In this document: piece after piece, positions 1 through 13,739 of the stretch | How positions within the stretch are numbered: the first letter of the stretch is position 1 | How the letters are laid out: every line of letters starts with the position of its first letter | DNA from: Epiperipatus broadwayi | Taxonomy: Eukaryota; Onychophora; Udeonychophora; Euonychophora; Peripatidae | DNA length: 64,000 bases | Assembly (NCBI GenBank): GCA_028023455.1 | Contig: JAQFVV010000967.1 | Span: forward strand, 72,501 to 136,500 | Reading direction: 5' to 3' | Program-made: the position numbers and the translations under genes | Notes under the pieces: model-generated | Seen by the model: the letters and a program-made list of their open reading frames with translations, nothing else | Databases searched by the model: none | What the model was told of the DNA's origin: nothing

Positions 1-1220
1 AGCATTATCTTACACAGTTAAATTTCAAAATAAAATCGATGACTCACCAACCAAATATTAATTATTACATTATTTAATTCTAAACTAATTTTATATTTTT
101 ATTTAAATCAACTAAACATTTTAAAATAGTATTTTTCAAAATAATATTGTACTACTTTATCCCCCCCTTCATTGTTTAATATATCTATTTTTAAAAATCT
201 AATTTTATTAACTGCATTCATTTTAAAAAGCCTAATTAAATAGTTTATAACAGCTAATTTTTATCTTGTGATAGACAAATAAATGTTTCAATTTTATAGT
301 ACAATTCTAAAGCAATTTTGAAACTTTATTACAAAAAACTTATAAGCACACAAGTATAAATATTTACATGTCACATGACTTAAAACTCAGACAATCTGTA
401 TCAATTTCTGTCTGGTAAAAATAAATGTTTAATTGCAAAAATATTATATTAAAGAATAATAATTTTGATACTGTTAAGTGAAATACATTTGTCCTAACAA
501 AATTTAATACAACTATTAAGTATAATTTTCATTTTAAAATACATTATTTATTTAATTTTAAGTTATTACTTTAAAATTTAGTTTTTTTACACTTATTTAA
601 AAAGACTTTTAATATACTATTTCACTATGGCCAGTTTTCCCAACATTACAAAATTACACTATTTAGATTTACTTGACTATTTTTAATATATTAGTATAGT
701 TTTATGCATTTAATAATGTCTCTTTACTTTAACAAAGTTTCTAAAAACATTGTCAACATTACACAATAGTCATACCAATTAAAATATATCTTTAATTTAA
801 ATTTTTTTTAGAAAATTGATTAAATAAATTCATTTGGACCTAAACAAAAGAATACTATATATATATATAATAAGTTGAGTTTGATGTCTGTATTCATTCC
901 ACAATATATGTAATATTCAAATCAATATATATATATATCAAAATACAGTAAAATTCACATAAATTATATAATTATAGAAGTACTTTTGTCTATACATCTT
1001 GTAGTCTTTATCAACTATGCAACAGGAATAATCAAATCAAAACAACCTTTCACAATGCCCATAATTCAATTCAGATTTCTCACAATTCTGTTATTTTAAC
1101 ATTTGATGATTGAGGATTCATTAACATTTGACAATTTCTTGAAATGAATATAGATTCTTTTATTTTATGTTTATTGTGATAACATTCAATTTGCACAATT
1201 TTTATATTTTGATAATCAAA
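1..1220. other. AT-rich sequence without recognised features
   Basis: Non-coding by eye on both strands. Short (AT)n runs at about 855-870 and 926-940 and a poly-C stretch near 163-169. No RNA gene or mobile element recognised. Confidence 0.6.
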
Positions 1221-1700
1221 TTAAAAACCATATTTACAAGATTTTTTATGATCAAATATAACAGATGATAAAGGTTTATTAACATCTGTTCCTGATTGTT
1301 TCTCTTTTTGAATTCTATTATATAAAAGCATATGCTCTTTTATTCTTTTCTCCAGTGTACACTTAGATTTACCAATATACTGTAAGCCACAATTACATAT
1401 CAGTTTATATATAATACAATTTTGATTAAAGTTTGAATTTCAAATTTTAAAATTTTTGTTATCTATTTATATTATTTGTTGAAAAAAAAAGCAATATGAC
1501 ACAAACCAACATAAATTCTTCTAACAAATTTGACCTGCTCATTCAATATAAATGGCATTAAAATTCATTTGATTTTGATATTATTTTTATTTTTAATTAT
1601 ATTATACTTTTGATTCCTTTTAAATGTTTTAATAATATTAGTAATAGCATTTTTATTATAACCAATTTTTAACAAATCATTAATAAAATCTTATATCTTA
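1221..1700 (-). pseudogene. Penelope-like retroelement remnant with GIY-YIG endonuclease domain
   Basis: On the minus strand, 1439 down to 1221 reads without a stop. It contains an IIYKLICNCG start, a YIGKSKC segment and EKRIKEHMLLYN, the GIY-YIG core of Penelope-like elements: the IY and YIG strands, the catalytic Arg and the following EH. The glycine of YIG is intact here. Upstream on the same strand, in other frames and with stops, are pieces resembling the preceding RT tail and linker: an INDLLKIGYNKNAI segment near 1640-1690 and FILNEQVKFVRRI near 1520-1560. The family encodes a reverse transcriptase fused to a GIY-YIG nuclease used for integration. The N-terminal RT is missing and the copy is dead. 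It appears to be the same subtype as 15297-15740 (C-x-C in the first strand). Confidence 0.8.
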
Positions 1701-1740
1701 GTTAAATAATGAGTTAATAAAACAAAATCATTTATTCATG

Positions 1741-3923
1741 TTATTATAAGATAGATTATTACAATGCATTAATCACAAAATTACTTGTGCTATAAATACA
1801 ATTATATATTTTATAAATTATGTATAAGATTTATAATTAAGATTCAGTGTCAAGTTACAAAAATAAATCAATGTTATTAACAAAATGATGTGTTTAATTA
1901 TTGAAGCTTATTACAACAAACATAGAATTATTTTTTCTTCCAAACTAGTTTCATGTTTTGGATTACTTCACTTAGAGCAAATAAAACCAAATACTTTAAT
2001 TACATTTAGACAAAAAAGTGCAAATAAAATACCATAAAGATACATTTTAGTTATTTTTACAATATTAAAAAATGTATATCTTCAATGAAGTTATATAAAT
2101 CTGTTAGTAAAAATTACAATAAAAGACATTACCAAACAGATTACAATGTGCTTTATTGTTTGTTAATAAAAAACAAAAGATATTCCATGTATTGTATAAT
2201 TTTTATAAGCATAATCTTAATAATAGTTGCAACATGTTCAAATGGAGTTTCAAACCTAAAAGCTACTAGGATAAAAATTCTAAGCAATTTTACTTTTTCC
2301 TTCTTTCTTGAGTATTATCAAGGGTTTTACCAGATCCAACAACTTATCATCACATATGGGTATATGTTACAAAAGTATTTAGTAAAACTTATTATTATTT
2401 TTTGTAATTATGTTTCTATAAAATCTAGATATATTCACAATGTATCATAATTTAATTTTTTATTGGTTAATCATTTAGTTGAAAAATATGCACAATAGAA
2501 ATTTAGGTGATGGAAAAAATATATCCCATAGAAAAAATGATTATTCTTTTGTAATTCCATTTGTAAATTATTTATTTTATTATATTTTTTTATATTATAT
2601 CTCTGCAATTTTTAAAAAATGCAACACAAATTCTATTAGCAAATTATGTGCAACAATTAAAAAAAATACTAATGTGTTGTTTCCCAGAGTAATATAAAAT
2701 GTAATCAACATTGACAAATACAGAATACTTGTTTATAAATCATTATTTATATTGAAAATATGCATATACATTAAATTCTTGTATGATATTATATCGGAAT
2801 AATAAATTATATAAAACAATATTATTAACAGACAATTGATTTTATAGATAAAATTAAATCATATTTTGAAAAAGTTGAATGTTGAAAATGATTAAAATCA
2901 GTTATTTGAGCTTATATGACAAATAAAGTAAAAATATATCAACATCATGTGATTCAGTATTAAAAAACAGATAATTTATGTGCAAGTATTTTGATAGTAA
3001 AGCAATTTTCGAGTAAAAGCAAAACTGTCTTTACATTCATTTGAAACAGAGAGAAGTGCATAAAATAAAAAAATCAAATATCTCCGTGAAACATGTCAAT
3101 AATAAATAATCTAGTTTATTAACATCACAAACTTCATGAAAAAATATATGTAGTAGACTGCAATCATATATCTATTAGTTAATGAATGCTACAACTGAAA
3201 AATGCTGAAATACTAAATATCACACAAGGAACAAATTTACAATGAATTTAATTAATAATCATTTTTTCTGAATAATGAAAACCAAGTTTTTATTGCTTTT
3301 TAAAGATATCTTCATCTTGGTAGATGGAAATAATGATGATAATAATTAAAATAAATGAAAAGTGTGTTAATAAGATCATGCTACAATTGGTTATAAAGTA
3401 TTTTCCTTCTTGTATGTTATACTTTTTTTAACTATGCATTCAATAGTTACATTATACTACATATCATTTACTCTTATATTATTTATACAAAGCTAATATT
3501 TTTTCTTGATGAATGGATATTTTATATATGCATTTACATAAAATGAAAATAGAGAGAAAAATATTAAAATGGGAATCATAATAACATAATAAACTTTCAG
3601 TAAATGAGATTTTAATTTTTTTTAGTTATAAAATTATTGATATACTTAAAACTTATAAGTAGTGTAAAAAATTTATAGTGAAATAAAAATGAATGAAAGT
3701 CACCTTTTTTTAGGTTTGTTTCACTAATTAATTATTTTACTAACACTTATAAATAAATTATAAACATTATTTTTCTTTCATAAATTCTCCATTTTTATTT
3801 TTATTTTATGATACTTGATTTACTATAGTATTCGATTGTGGGGAACCTTGACTGTTACTGGTTATCTCTAGATTAACTGTGATGATCACCATTTCTTATG
3901 TTTTCTCATAACTTTTATTAAAA
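1741..3923. other. AT-rich sequence without recognised features
   Basis: Two open frames (2085-2450 and 2479-2697, plus strand) are compositionally AT-driven, hydrophobic or low-complexity, and show no domain or good start context. I do not call them genes. Confidence 0.5.
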
Positions 3924-4172
3924 CATGAAAAACTCTCCATACTCTAGTGCCACTCAGTGCAAGCCAGAGTAATCAATGGATGCCAGAAAGCTTGTGCATA
4001 AAATTCCTCAGATCCAAGGTGCCTCACTTATGAAAGCCACAAGCTAGAAATTAGTCTGAGGATATTGGATTAGTAGGCACTAGACAGGAATTTTATGCAC
4101 AAGTCTTCTGGCATCCATTGATTACTCTGGCTTGCTCTGAGTGGGATTACTGTATGGATAGTTTTGCCTATT
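3924..4172. mobile_element. Fold-back MITE-like element, copy 1
   Basis: About 250 bp whose ends are inverted copies of each other. The left end (3930-4012, with ctccatactctagtgccac and agagtaatcaatggatgcca) pairs with 4095-4165, which contains the same words in reverse complement. The pairing covers at least 75 bp per arm at high identity, with a central loop of about 80 bp. No transposase is present, so it would depend on another element. Relatives are at 8385-8572 and 10152-10802. Confidence 0.8.
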
Positions 4173-4748
4173 TATATCAATATTTTCATGCATAACAATA
4201 TTCACATAATTTTGTTAATTTACTTTCTGTATATTTTTTTATATCCTTTAGTCTGGAGTTAGAATCATCACATTTATTTGCTAATGACTACTAATAATGA
4301 TGATAAATAAGTCTAGAAATTTGTTTTAATATTTGCATTGAGTGTAATAAAAACTTGAAAAATTAGAATTTAGAATACAAGCTTTCAACTGTGAAAGTTG
4401 AAAAAAAAAAGACTTTAACAGTAAGGTGTTGGAAGTAATAAATTAAATTATTATTTGATGAAAGCATTATAAATCAGAATAGAAAGTCCATTTAAATAAC
4501 AAGATAATATAACAAATTCATTGGAAATAACATAAACTTTAAGTATACACAAAGATAGGGGCAGACTAATTATTTTAATATTAAAATAAATATGTACCAA
4601 TAAGCATATGAATGAATAATAGACAGAAAGACTTGATCACTTTAGAGTTGAAGTAAAGACCAGATATTGTTAGAAGACAAATAATAATGTGATTAATATT
4701 TAATGTAATTAAAACGTAAAATTTATTTTGTTGGAGGAAGGAACACAT

Positions 4749-4749
<1 letters not shown>

Positions 4750-4782
<33 letters not shown>

Positions 4783-4795
4783 ATATCATTATTTT

Positions 4796-4843
<48 letters not shown>

Positions 4844-4853
4844 AAAAAATGAT
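4750..4853. repeat. Two (TA)n tracts with AT-cored palindromes
   Basis: (TA)n at 4750-4781 and 4800-4841. The sequence between them (atcattattttgttta) is repeated in inverted orientation just after the second tract (taaacaaaaaatgat, with one or two mismatches), giving another AT-cored hairpin. Long Tyr-Ile open frames here are artefacts of the repeat. Confidence 0.8.
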
Positions 4854-4859
4854 CAAAGA

Positions 4860-7640
4860 TGAAAAAATATACATATTTAAGTAGATTTGTTCTTTTCACT
4901 TTAGTAAATTGATTTCCCTGCCAGCCACATCTATTACATGTAATAAATCATGTTAAAGAAAATATATTTTCTACTAATTAATAGAAATTAAAATTTCATT
5001 ATGCCTGCAAAGAGGTTGGGAGGAACTTATCAAAAATAATGAAAAATGCAAATGTTGTTCTAACTTATTTTCTAATTATATCATATTAAATTTATCTAAT
5101 GTGATAAATTTTTAAACACAGCTAATGACTAAAATTTTTCAAAAATAATAAATGATGCAATGTATTAAAGTGAATTTTAAGAGATAAAAAATAATCATAA
5201 GAATTTTTAATTCCTTCACGTATATTTTAATATTAAAGATAATTTATTATAAAAATATTTAAGCTAATTTATTTTTAAATTTTAATATAGAAAATTATAA
5301 ACAACTACCAAGCAGAGATACAATCATTTAGTAGAACACTAAAAGGTTATATGATCAAGATTATTCTTAATTCCTTTGTAACATCAAAGAGTGATTAAAC
5401 AACCAATCAGCATGGTCTTCAATTTTATAAATGGGATTGGGCATGAGATAGTTAAATCCCTTTTATATTAAAAAGATTATCTAAAAAAATTTTAAATGCA
5501 ATAATTGATAATAAAAAATAGTTCAAACCTGCAATTAGACAATGTGAAAATGTTTCTCAGAAACAAATGCCGCATAAGTTAAAAATAACTTAACTAGATA
5601 TATAATAAACTTTTGAGCAATAATGTTACTTATAAACACATAATTGTAGTTCATGGATTATATTGTATAGATAAATCAAAAATCAACTTTTATCTATTGT
5701 ACATATATATCATTTTATCTAATGTTAAAATAGTCATAGCATTTTGCCCTATTCACTTTTGTCTGCTAATGATGAGTTGGAGTCAGTTATGAAGATAAAC
5801 ATTGAAGAAATGGTTTAGTTCCATCAAAAAAAAATAGCAATAATTAAATCCATTTTTATTATTATTGAACTAGTTTTTAATATTTTTAATGATAACATTT
5901 CATTAAAAATTTCCATAAAAAAATACCAAGAAATAAATTTATAAATTTTGAATTATTATTAAACTGCTTCTCCGCTTTTTTTTCTTATGATAACATTTTA
6001 AAAATAAAAATTGTATGTTTGGGTGTATTCAATGGTATTGAATTATTAGGCCGTGCTATACTAAGCTAAAAAATATGTTCAATAGAAAATATGTTAATGT
6101 CAAGTTAAATATTCCTATTTTGGATAACTAATGATTAAACTACAACATGGAATCATGTAAATATAGCAAGTGTAGAAACGTGTTAGTACATTTGCAATGT
6201 GCATAATCCCTTAAATTCTCTGTTTAGGATTACACTAAGGACTCCATCTTCCTCCATATTTTGTACTGTTTGTTTTTCCATGTCTATTTTAAATATAGAA
6301 CATGTATTTAAGTGAGGAAAAAAATCGTCAGTTATTTACTTTAAGAAAATAAAGATATATACTATATTATATATGTGTGTGTAAATGAATTATATTTTTA
6401 TTGACCCTTTCCATTTTTCTATTGTTTATGAAGAAATTATTTTTGTATTTCCAAACATATTCTTTATTAATCTATTGTTTATAAAAAATGATTTTTGTAT
6501 TTCTGTACATTTATCCTTTAAAAAATGTATGTTTAGAGACAATTATTAAAAACCATTTAATTTTACAGTTAATTATATACCTAAAATTACATATGCTTTA
6601 ACTTTTTTATGGCCTACATGGCTTAGTGTGATGGAAAAATAGATGTTCTATAGATGACACATTGGGTCTAAAGCTTTCGATGTCCTAACATCATTTAACT
6701 TTTGGTGTGATAAACCATAAGATTACTTATTTACTTTTTCTTGTTATTTCTGAAAGTATATATAATAAAATTATAGTGAAATACATTTTTAAAAGAAAAA
6801 ATATGTATAGTTAGTTATAATACATTATTTTAGTGTAAACACACAAAAATGGAACATATATGAAGTGTCATTCATCAGCAATAAGAAATCAGTTAAGATG
6901 TTAATAAATAAATAAATAGCTTTTATATAAAAAAAACTGAATCTATAATAGGTATATACAATGTGTGAACAAACTGAATATAGGATTTCAAAGATGGTAT
7001 AAAAATTCAATGTTATTTAGACATTGTATTGTGGAAATATTTTAACTTTTTAAAAAATATTGTGAAGTATATTATTTTATGATTTCCAGATAAACATTAG
7101 TAATTTTAACAGTGATTGTTTTTAAACTTAGTTGTCATAGTGATTTTTTGTGTTAAAAAAAACAATATTTTTTTTTTATCATTGATGACAAAGAAGAGAC
7201 TCAATTTAAGAGAATAAAAGTTAGAAATGTTTCAATAAATGTTCTATAATATTAAAAAAATGACATATTATAATGAGAGAAAATTTTAAGACGATATAAA
7301 TTGTATTGAATTTAGGATATAGGCATTGAATGATTGAGTTAGCCATTATTATATATTATTTTAGGATATTTGACACCTATTCTAATTGATAATTAAACTC
7401 ATACAAGATAATAAAGAATTAATGATGAACAGATTGCTAACATTTGTTGTAGTTCAATATTTTTTATTTTTTATAGTAGGAAAATATGACTATGAAGATG
7501 CAATATTTTATGAAATATTGGTTTCATTTTTAGAGACTTTATTATCACTATTAAATGTATTTCTGTTAATAGTATGAAAATAATTTGAAGATTTGCAAGT
7601 TTCTTTCAATCTCTCTATGTTTCTACCAACTCATGTAAGT
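4860..7640. other. AT-rich sequence without recognised features
   Basis: Homopolymer and short AT runs only. Open frames near 6825-7010 and 7386-7577 are short and low in complexity. Nothing recognised. Confidence 0.55.
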
Positions 7641-7649
7641 TTTAGTAAT

Positions 7650-7880
7650 TAATGGTGGCAGATGGTAATGCTTCATAAATTCTTGTCCAATGATATTCTG
7701 TCTAAATATCCATAAACTAGTTTCCAGCTTATAAATTTCATCAGTGAGGAATATTTGGATTTTTGAATGTGCACTTCAATGTCCTTTTTTCTAGCAGATA
7801 CTTTTACTTTTTGTTATACTATCAAGCTCTGATCCCAAATTGAAAAACAATATTATTTTTCAATCCAAACCATTTTTTTA
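7650..7880. repeat. Decayed half-copy related to the fold-back family
   Basis: Contains aaactagtttccagctt and ttcatcagtgaggaata, resembling the interiors of the fold-back copies near 8500 and 10250, followed by gatcccaaattgaaaaac, resembling the inner palindrome at 10331. No inverted partner is present within the block. Judged by eye only. Confidence 0.4.
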
Positions 7881-7884
7881 TATT

Positions 7885-8004
<120 letters not shown>

Positions 8005-8384
8005 TTAGGTTTTTAGTAATCATAAGCATCTTTATTTTTTAGTTAGAATCATGTTAAACCAATAAGACATCATATGAGTTATATAACATCACACAAACTT
8101 TGCCTACACATTTTGCTTTTCATTAGCAAATTATTAACAATTTTCTCCCAATCTAACTATATTTATACCATCTAGTATAAACTTTACTAATTAATGTATC
8201 AATAAATGAGAAAGTATTTTGGGTATATTTGGATAAGACATCCCTAGATAAAGATTTAATAAACTATACTATATGACATCCAATAATTTTTAAAGCTTAC
8301 ATTAAATGGCATAAATATGAAATAAGAATAAAATTTCTAAGAGATAGTAAAATGTGTCCGCAAATATCTTTTTTTTTTCAGTTC

Positions 8385-8572
8385 ATTAAAACAGGCAAAA
8401 CTCTCTATGTGTATTGCCACTCAGTGCAAGCCAGAGTAATCAATGGATGCCAAAGGCTTGTGCATAAAATCCCCATCTAGTGCCGATTTATCCAATATTC
8501 CCAGACTAGTTTATGGTTTGTGGCCTTCATCTGTAAGGAGTATTAGATATAGAGAGTTTTGACTGTTTTAAT
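8385..8572. mobile_element. Fold-back MITE-like element, copy 2
   Basis: 188 bp with imperfect terminal inverted repeats: attaaaacaggcaaaactct at the left and its complement ending in gactgttttaat at the right. The internal gccactcagtgcaagccaga and agtaatcaatggatgcca words are shared with copy 1. The right half differs from copy 1 (gactagtttatggtttgtgg), so it is a variant or a recombined copy. Non-coding. Confidence 0.75.
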
Positions 8573-10151
8573 AACAGTTATAAGGAAGTATAGGAAATGG
8601 TGATCATGTGATGTTTTTCAGATCATGTAATATCTTATTAATTAAACTTAAAGATGTTTGTTTTTATTTTTATAATAATCATAATGACATAATTTATTAT
8701 CATTTGTAGGTTATGTAATAGTTTTTTTCAGAAATGTATAAATTTGTGAACTTTTCTACTCCATTCTTTCACATTTGTTTCAATATTTTTAAATTATAAA
8801 TAATTTATACATCATTATAATTTCAAGAAATATAAAGTATGAAAAAATTAAATGCATTTATAGTAAACATCAGTTTTATTTTGATTATTTTATTTTTAAA
8901 AGATTAATGACATATTCTTGTAATAAAAAAAAGTTTATGATCATGTACAAAATATATAATACAATGCAACTTCTTTTTAAAAAGATTTAAGATTAAAACT
9001 ACAATTAATAAAAACAAATTTTAGTCAGATACATTGAGTTTTTTATTTGAAATCAAGAATATGTATTTATAATTATAGTTGTTGTTGAGTATTGTTATGT
9101 ATAAGTTCAGTAAATATATGATAGTATAAAAAAACCAAAGCACTTTTGGACATAACTGTGAATACTGATTGCAAAATCTAACTGAAACTATATTCAAATT
9201 TATATAAATCGAAAGTATATTGATAAAATAGTCAGTACACTTGGGTCTTATTTTATGTGGTAGATAGGTTCCTCAGAAAATGCACGCAAAAAAAATCACA
9301 CAATAATAAACCTAACTTACTTTGTAAAATGGGGGATTGGTTCTGTAATTTTCAGAAATCATCATAAAAGAAAAGCAACAAGGAAAAATGACTTTAAAAT
9401 TACATTAAAAAAAAATAAGGAAATAAAGTATGACTAATAAAAATTTTCAAATATTTGAAAAAAATTAATACAAGACAAACTTTTTTTCCTTTTTTTTTAT
9501 TAACAACAGTATTTAATTTTACATTTTTTCATACATATTTTAATCATTATCACTATTTGATAATATGTGTTCATTTGTGAACTAGTACTTTCAGTCTTGT
9601 GCTGTTAAATAGTTTTCTGTTTCTGTATTAAAAAAATGAGATTGTAATCAAAACAAAAAAAATTATACATTATCATTAGAAAGATTATTTTCAGTTTATA
9701 AAATCAATAAAATCTTAATTATTATTTATTTTAAAAGTCTAATAAAATATTTATTTCTATTAATATTTAACAAAATACATTTTAAAAGTTTAAAATTTTT
9801 GAATAATTATTGCAATATTTTTATACATACGTATAAATCTATTATTATTATTTACTCATTAGTATAAGTAGGTTATTTACATAGAAGCTAAGATTATAAA
9901 TACAACTTCAGGCCATATTCACATTAGCTGCTAATAGAACATTATATTTTGGAAAAAAAAAGTATTTCAAGCAAAAATAAGTTATTAATAATTTAATTTT
10001 TTTATATCTAATAAATATAGTGAAATATGAAAGATATTAAGAAGAAACATGAATTGCATAACTTCAAACATGCATTAAAATAATCTGCATAAAATGAGAC
10101 CCAGGTATACTCTGTTTTAAAAATCTTTCAAACATTCTTTGAAGCAATGAC
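8573..10151. other. AT-rich sequence without recognised features
   Basis: No open frame of note, no inverted repeat found by eye, no RNA gene recognised. Confidence 0.55.
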
Positions 10152-10802
10152 AACCTCTATGTAGAGTAGTGCATCTAGTGCAAACCATAGTAATCAATGG
10201 ATGTAGAATGATTATACAAATAATTTTTATTTAGTGTCTACTCATCCAAGATCCTCAGACTAGTTTGATAGCATTGCATGTAGATCTTTGGATTTAATGC
10301 AACCCTCATGGTAGCTTTCTTTTATCTTTTTAATAACTATTAAGCTATGAATCCAAAATGAAAACAGATAGTGTTTTCAATCGAAGATCATTCACTTATG
10401 CACTCATATAGATCTGAATTCAGTTCAGTAGATATACATTTTGATGTCTTTGGGTCATTAATAATCATTATCAGAATAATCAAAGACATCAAAATGTATA
10501 AATACTGAACTGGGTTCAGATCTGCATGATAATAAAAGTGAATGAGTTTGGATTAAAAACGTCTGTTTTCATTTTGAACTCATAGCTTTATAATTAATTA
10601 AAAAATAAAGGGTGGCTTCTGGAGGACTGCATTAGATCCTAAGATCTAGGTGCAGTGCTCTCAGATACAAGGCTCTTCACTGGTGAAGCCACAAGATAGA
10701 CACTAGTCTTGAAATATTGAATATGTTGGCTCTAGATAGGGACTTTATGCACTAACTTTCTCAAATACTAGAATGTGCATTGAGTGGTACTACTATATGG
10801 TA
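10152..10802. mobile_element. Fold-back element copy 3, carrying a nested palindrome
   Basis: The outer ends match the family at 3924 and 8385: atagtaatcaatggatg near 10187 on the left, and gcattgagtggtactac near 10778 on the right, the latter in inverted orientation. The interior is interrupted by a second palindrome at 10331-10598. The outer arms are more decayed than in copy 1. Non-coding. Confidence 0.65.
10331..10598. repeat. Inner palindrome nested in fold-back copy 3
   Basis: Arms of about 110-120 bp pair around an axis near 10463. ctatgaatccaaaatgaaaa (from 10344) matches the complement of 10561-10590, and acattttgatgtcttt near 10436 matches aaagacatcaaaatgt near 10483. The loop is only about 30 bp. 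Half of a similar sequence occurs at about 7825-7875 (gatcccaaattgaaaaac), suggesting a dispersed family. Confidence 0.75.
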
Positions 10803-13105
10803 AATTTGTTACAGTCGGTGTAAGCATAGTAAATAGTGATCATGAGATGTTTAATAGTTTAAAACATTTTTATGACATATATGCTTTTTATATTATTTAT
10901 TAGATAGCCAAAGAGAGTTTTTTTTTTTTTTATTTCTGCTACAAAAATAATTTGTTTATTAAAACAATATTTAAACTTATTACAAATAATCATTTAACCT
11001 ATTACTACAAAATTCTTAAAAAAATATTGTTTTTGAATTTTTTATGATAATAATTATAAATATCTACTATCAATTATCCTTAATGACTTTTAATTTATAA
11101 CTACTTATAAGAAAGAGTTCGAAGGTAAAGCAAAATCACAACTTGATATTGTTTTACTTATATTATAAAGAAACATGTTCAAACTTAGTTTTTAAAAATG
11201 TATTTGCTTTGTAATGTAGATTGTTATTTTTTAGTTTGGTCTAAATTACATCTGATTCATAAATTTAAGTAAATGAATATTTTTTTTATGTAAACATAGT
11301 TAGGATAATGGAAAACCGAGTAGGCAATAAATTCATATGATATGTTATCCTACAGAAAATTATTTTTTTTAAAACAGTATTTTTAAAATGCCAATAAATT
11401 TTATAGGCTATTTTTTTTTAAATTATGTTTTATAAAAAGCGCTATTGATTATATAAAAACCAAAAAAAAATCATGTCTATTTCAAATATAGACATTTAAA
11501 AAATTATTAATGGAATGTTTCATTGTAAAATTAAGTAATAATTATATTTTATACACTATTAAAATTCACATTTTATACTGTTTTAAATTGTTGTCACAAT
11601 GTATTTCAAATTTATTCTCTCAAAATTAAATTTATATTTGTTCTAACAATAAAATTAAGTTTTGTAATAGTTTGGTGAATAAGATGAATATATACCATTA
11701 AAAATCAGTCAAATTTTAGAAAATCCCAATATTAATAACTATCAACAATTTCGAACTGTTGTCAAGACAACCTCCTTTTAACAATATGTTTTTGCTTGTG
11801 AATATATATATATATAATATAAATGTATATAATATATATTTGCACTTTCAAACTATAATACCAATATATATATATATATTGATATTCGTATTAAATAAAC
11901 GTTTGAAAATAAATTATAATATGAGGTAATATTTATTGGGGGGGGGGCACTTTAAACACTTCACCTTCAAATACATTTTGTTGATGGTTTTAGAAGTTTT
12001 TAGTAATCCTAACAGAAAAATGATCTGCACTATACATACATGTACTGATTCATATAAGTAATTTATTTTTTAATAACAATGGTTTTAAAGTAGGTTTATT
12101 GTGTATAGCATTGAACTCAGATAATTCACGTGCATTTTAAAATAAATTGACAGGTATTTTTCACAATAAGCACAATATTAGTAAACATTTTGTAATATTA
12201 ATATGTGTTATATTAAAATGAATTGTCTTCATAAATTATTTCAAATTAATTCTTCAGAAAATAAAATTACTGCTTATAAAAATAAATTAAAATAAAATGT
12301 ATTAATACTTACATTTTTAATATCAGTTTGTTAAAAGTATTATACCATACATATGTTTATAGACAGTATTTAATTTTTTTATGTTTATGTATATTTACTA
12401 ACAAAGTTTTGCTTTTTCATCTCGTAATATAGGGAAACCATAAAATTCATGATATTTTGCTCCAAGACCCCTAGAATAGAACATATATAATATATCATAT
12501 TTTGTTAATAAGTTTTGATTACAGTAGAATGTATATAGTTTATTTAACACCAAGAATATTATACTTTAAATTATATTAAATACAGTGTAATGCTCTACTG
12601 GTAATTATAACTAAATTATTGAAAACAGGTTAGCATAATATTATAACAACTTAAGCTTTTCTTATCTAAACATTCTTAGAACTTATAATTTAATTGAATT
12701 ATAATAGAAATTTATATAATATAACAATACGAGCCAAAAACACAATTTTGTTAAAATTGTTTCACTGCCATGGTATTATCTATTAAGAAATAGACGTTTT
12801 CAAGTGAAATTCAACTAAACATACCATCTATATATACAACACAAAATAGTATTTCCATCACTCTCTTTAAAGACCAATTCATCAAAAAATGTCTTCATGA
12901 GATTTGTTGTTTCAGATTCAAAAAATTTTATCAACAAAAATTCTTTTACTTTTCCTTTCAATTCACTTTTTTCCTAACCTCTGCATTGTCAAATAATATT
13001 TTATGACCTGAATTTAATTCATGATTATACAAAGCTAATTATGGTATCTAAATTTAACTTTACTCTTATAAAATTTAACTCATGCATTAAGACAATTTAT
13101 TCCAA

Positions 13106-13137
<32 letters not shown>
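10803..13137. other. AT-rich sequence with simple repeats
   Basis: Contains short (AT)n runs near 11804-11880, a poly-G run of about 10 at 11938-11947, and a (CT)n then (AT)n tract at 13107-13139. Nothing coding recognised. Confidence 0.55.
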
Positions 13138-13138
<1 letters not shown>

Positions 13139-13660
13139 GAAAAACAAAAACAAGTTTTAATCATGTTAAAACCTGCTGACGCTTGTATTTATGATCAATA
13201 GATGGCGTTTTTACCAAAAACACGATCAAGCGTTTGTTTACATAAACGATCAAAGAGTCAGAATTAACTATCTCTTTCGTTTTAGCCCACTTTCAGATCA
13301 GCTGATTTCAAGCTATTTGCTATCATCAATGAAAGACAGAGCCAAGAAACTAGATCTAAAAACTGACTCCAAGTGTTTATGCACAGAGTTTCTATCAGTT
13401 TGCAAGCATGAAATTTTTCAGACCGATAAAGTCTTCAAATTCAGCCAAACAAGCTAGATAGCTATATGGGTCTGATCTCAGTTCAGCTTCTCCACATAGT
13501 CAAAGCCTCTGCAATCTATATCATTGTGGAAACCTTTAAAGGTAGATTTATGAAAAACAAAAACAAGTTTTAATCATGTTAAAACCTGCTGACGCTTGTA
13601 TTTATGATCAATAGATGGCGTTTTTTACCAAAAACACGATCAAGCGTTTGTTTACATAAA
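13138..13660. repeat. Direct repeat: one full 413 bp unit and the start of a second
   Basis: The first about 107 bp (13138-13244) recurs at 13551-13658 with only one or two differences, giving a repeat period of 413 bp. The rest of the unit (13340-13550) contains agctatatgggtctga and aaagcct...cctttaaaggta, shared with the palindrome core at 43000-43090. The second unit breaks off into the hairpin at 13604-13703. Short open frames here are not protein-like. Confidence 0.8.
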
Positions 13661-13703
13661 TGCTTGATCGTGTTTTTGGTAAAAACGTCATCTATTGATC
13701 ATA
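13604..13703. repeat. 100 bp near-perfect hairpin
   Basis: atgatcaatagatggcg at the left pairs with cgtcatctattgatcat at the right, and the arms (caaaaacacgatcaagc and its complement) are about 43 bp with one or two mismatches and a loop of roughly 12 bp. The left arm is the end of the 413 bp repeat unit; the right arm is an inverted copy of it. An (AT)n run and then Penelope RT sequence follow directly. Confidence 0.9.
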
Positions 13704-13739
13704 TATATATATATATGTGTGTTTGTAAAGAATACACAT

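Noticed and set aside
2085-2697. Two open frames of 121 and 72 codons on the plus strand
   Set aside because: Residue content follows AT-rich composition, there is no domain or conserved motif, and no continuation or splice context is visible.
13191-13457. 88-codon frame in the 413 bp repeat
   Set aside because: The frame crosses a repeat shared with the non-coding palindrome core and is not kept in the related copy.
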